Source of the DNA: Pholiota molesta
Lineage: Eukaryota > Basidiomycota > Agaricomycetes > Agaricales > Strophariaceae
DNA length: 64,000 nucleotides
NCBI GenBank assembly: GCA_014925825.1
Contig: JACGCK010000108.1
Span: 1-64,000 of the forward strand
Reading direction: 5' to 3'
The position numbers and the translations under genes are program-made. The number at the start of each line of letters is the position of its first letter. The first letter of the stretch is position 1. Of the stretch, positions 62,051-64,000 are shown piece after piece. The notes beneath the pieces were generated by a model. The model made no database searches. It saw only the letters and a program-made list of their open reading frames with translations, and was not told the origin of the DNA.

Positions 62051-64000
62051 TTACCCTAAAATTCTAATTGCAAATTCTGCTCGCTTGATATCTCGCAGCG
62101 CCCTCCGTCATCGTTAGTCACCGCGGGCCAGGACGGACCAAGAGGGTTGCTGTTTTATCTTTGCCTGTGCTGTCCTACCCAGCTTTATCATGCCTACCAG
62201 TGTTGTTCAATACTTATGACTCGAAGGCCCGAAATCACGCCCGGTTGATTGCATTGCAGGCCAGCGCGTCCCAGTACAGTACTGATGCATGATGTGTCTA
62301 CGCCGCCGTAAAAATCGTCATTTATCTGCGATATATCCTGATATATCGCCATGTCCCTCTCCCCTGATCCACCTTCTCCCTGCTGAAAGAGTATATGGTT
62401 AGTGTGAACAACACCCGCAGACGTCTACTGCCCCTTCGAGCCTAGACACTGGCGCGCCCCACAGATAATCGCGATAATCACCAACGCTCGTGGGATCAAA
62501 ACCCATACGATCCCAGTTCACGTGTCTCTCCAATGGTGAATGGCGTAAATCCCGCTGCCTTTCTTCCCAACTTCTTGTCTGAATTTCGCTGATGACGCCC
62601 ATGTCAATCTACCTCGTACCAGCTATCGCCGTCAATACAAAAACATCTATCATATTCTATATCACCCTCAACTCAACATCGTTTGTTCAAACGTTCAGTT
62701 CTGATAAAAACACAACATACGATCAGCTCGTCGTCGATATTTTTTTCTCTCTCCGCACTCGTAGGACCATTATCTCCACTGTCGAGCGCGCTACCCGATA
62801 TGTTTCACTCGTATTTATTCTGGGAACCCTCATAGACGCCGCCGCCATCATATTCCAAACTCTCACCCCGTGTATATGTTTTACTTTTGGTTATTAACGC
62901 TTTTCTCAATGACTCCATGAGCCGTCGCCGCTGCGGTCATTTAGCTACAGGACCGGCAACATATCACGCGTGTCTGGCAGTGAATAACCCCTCGATGCAT
63001 GTCCTGAATACTCGCATTCACAACGCCTTTGTAGGCCTTCGTATACTTATACGCGCTCTCAAATTAGCCCTGGTGGGTCTTTCTCACTTAACCTTGCATC
63101 TTCAAGTTTGACACACACATCCGGTCGGTGTGTGGGTTGTGGGGCAATTGTGGGGCCCGCGACGTCAAGAACGTGTGTCGCGGCGAACTCGTATCTGCGT
63201 TATATTTATTCTGCGTGGACACCGATGCGTTTTGGACCAGTGCTTCGTTGGGGTTTATGCAAATGGACTCACATACGTACACATATATCACTACTTCTTA
63301 CGCTGCGGTTTGTCCACACTGTTTTATTTCTAGCTGGCGGTGACAATAACATATCCATCTTGAAGAGATAGTGATTATAGCTTGGATGACCCACAACAAT
63401 TGATTCGCCGCTTTCTTTCACGCGTCTATTCAGGTACTGTATACATACGCCCACGACAAACGCCCACAAACTTCCGAGCACCGACCGGCTGTCAGAATAT
63501 AAACCAGAATCGGAATGCGCTGAACATCATGGCATTATCTGTTCATTTCCATGTAGTTCTCCGTCTATTCCCCAGAGTCCAGTTGTACTACAACGATGTA
63601 GAGTCTTTCGCATAGTTGTGGCACGCTTATGACGTCATGACAAGGACTGAGTACTGAGGCCTGAGGACCGCCGTCGAGTCGACTCCTTCTTCGTTGACTC
63701 TAAACAGCCTGATTCTTGACTCGAATTCAACTATCCGACGTGACTCGTTTGGTACAAGCTTGAACCAACCTTGCCCATCTCATTCAACGAGCGCCTATTT
63801 TCAATCCCTCTGGACAGCTGCAAAGCTGAGTCAGAAAAACCAATAATGAGTCGCCTGTCTGAATCATAGGCCAGAAGACCCATGAAGCATGTTCGGAAAA
63901 GCGCTGATAGAGTCAAAGAGGATGGGGTGCATCGACTCGTCACCTCTTCTAGGAGTTTCTAGGCGTATACGCGCGCGTCTAGTTTCTGCGCGCGAGTGCG
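62051..64000. other. No recognisable gene
   Basis: Nearly 2 kb with frames of at most about 100 codons and no family signal. Words of atatatcctgatatatcgcc type occur near 62331-62350. I see nothing further. Confidence 0.4.

Overview
The window looks like nuclear DNA of a mushroom-forming basidiomycete (Agaricomycetes). Genes are dense and cut by many introns of about 45-65 nt with GT-AG ends. Besides universal eukaryotic genes there are protein families I know essentially only from basidiomycete proteomes. This placement comes from gene structure and family recognition, not from a search.

Layout. 1-16 kb is an accessory region. It holds four members of an uncharacterised basidiomycete family marked by a Gly-Asp-Val-Gly (GDVG) core: three form a close subfamily (3.6-5.9 kb minus, 8.3-10.3 kb minus, 14.1-16.0 kb plus) and one is more typical (6.2-8.05 kb plus). 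They are interspersed with two copies of an old, decayed direct duplication (about 1-1480 and 11990-13310). 16.4-27.3 kb is a conserved block: ribosomal protein eL19, a small unknown ORF, Mediator subunit 9, a MYST histone acetyltransferase (Esa1-like), an EFM5-like lysine methyltransferase sharing a 155-bp promoter with GAR transformylase, and a degenerate AGC-like kinase. 28.2-32.5 kb is a complete 1,333-residue NACHT-WD40 (NLR-type) receptor. It sits between two diverged copies of the same intergenic junction (end of the kinase gene plus end of a MYND-finger gene), so the receptor segment appears to have been inserted between two genes that were once neighbours. 33.3-39.8 kb holds the MYND-finger gene and a large 6TM/DUF2421 transporter-like gene. 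39.8-48 kb is mostly non-coding, with a TATA-driven FKBP12. 48-56.2 kb has a His/Gly-rich secreted protein, VPS4 and CAND1. 57-61 kb has a small basidiomycete-specific protein and a HAL4/SAT4-type kinase. Nothing is recognised after about 62 kb.

Sequence quality matters. VPS4 and CAND1, which should be essential single-copy genes, carry many one-base losses, mostly in short homopolymer runs. FKBP12, the Esa1-like gene and the His/Gly-rich gene show one to a few such breaks. Most other genes splice cleanly in frame. The breaks are best read as assembly errors until reads are checked.

Functionally the conserved genes are ordinary housekeeping (translation, transcription, purine synthesis, membrane sorting, cullin regulation). 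The accessory part is dominated by the GDVG family cluster and the inserted NLR, both plausible parts of a fast-evolving recognition repertoire. That functional link is inference.
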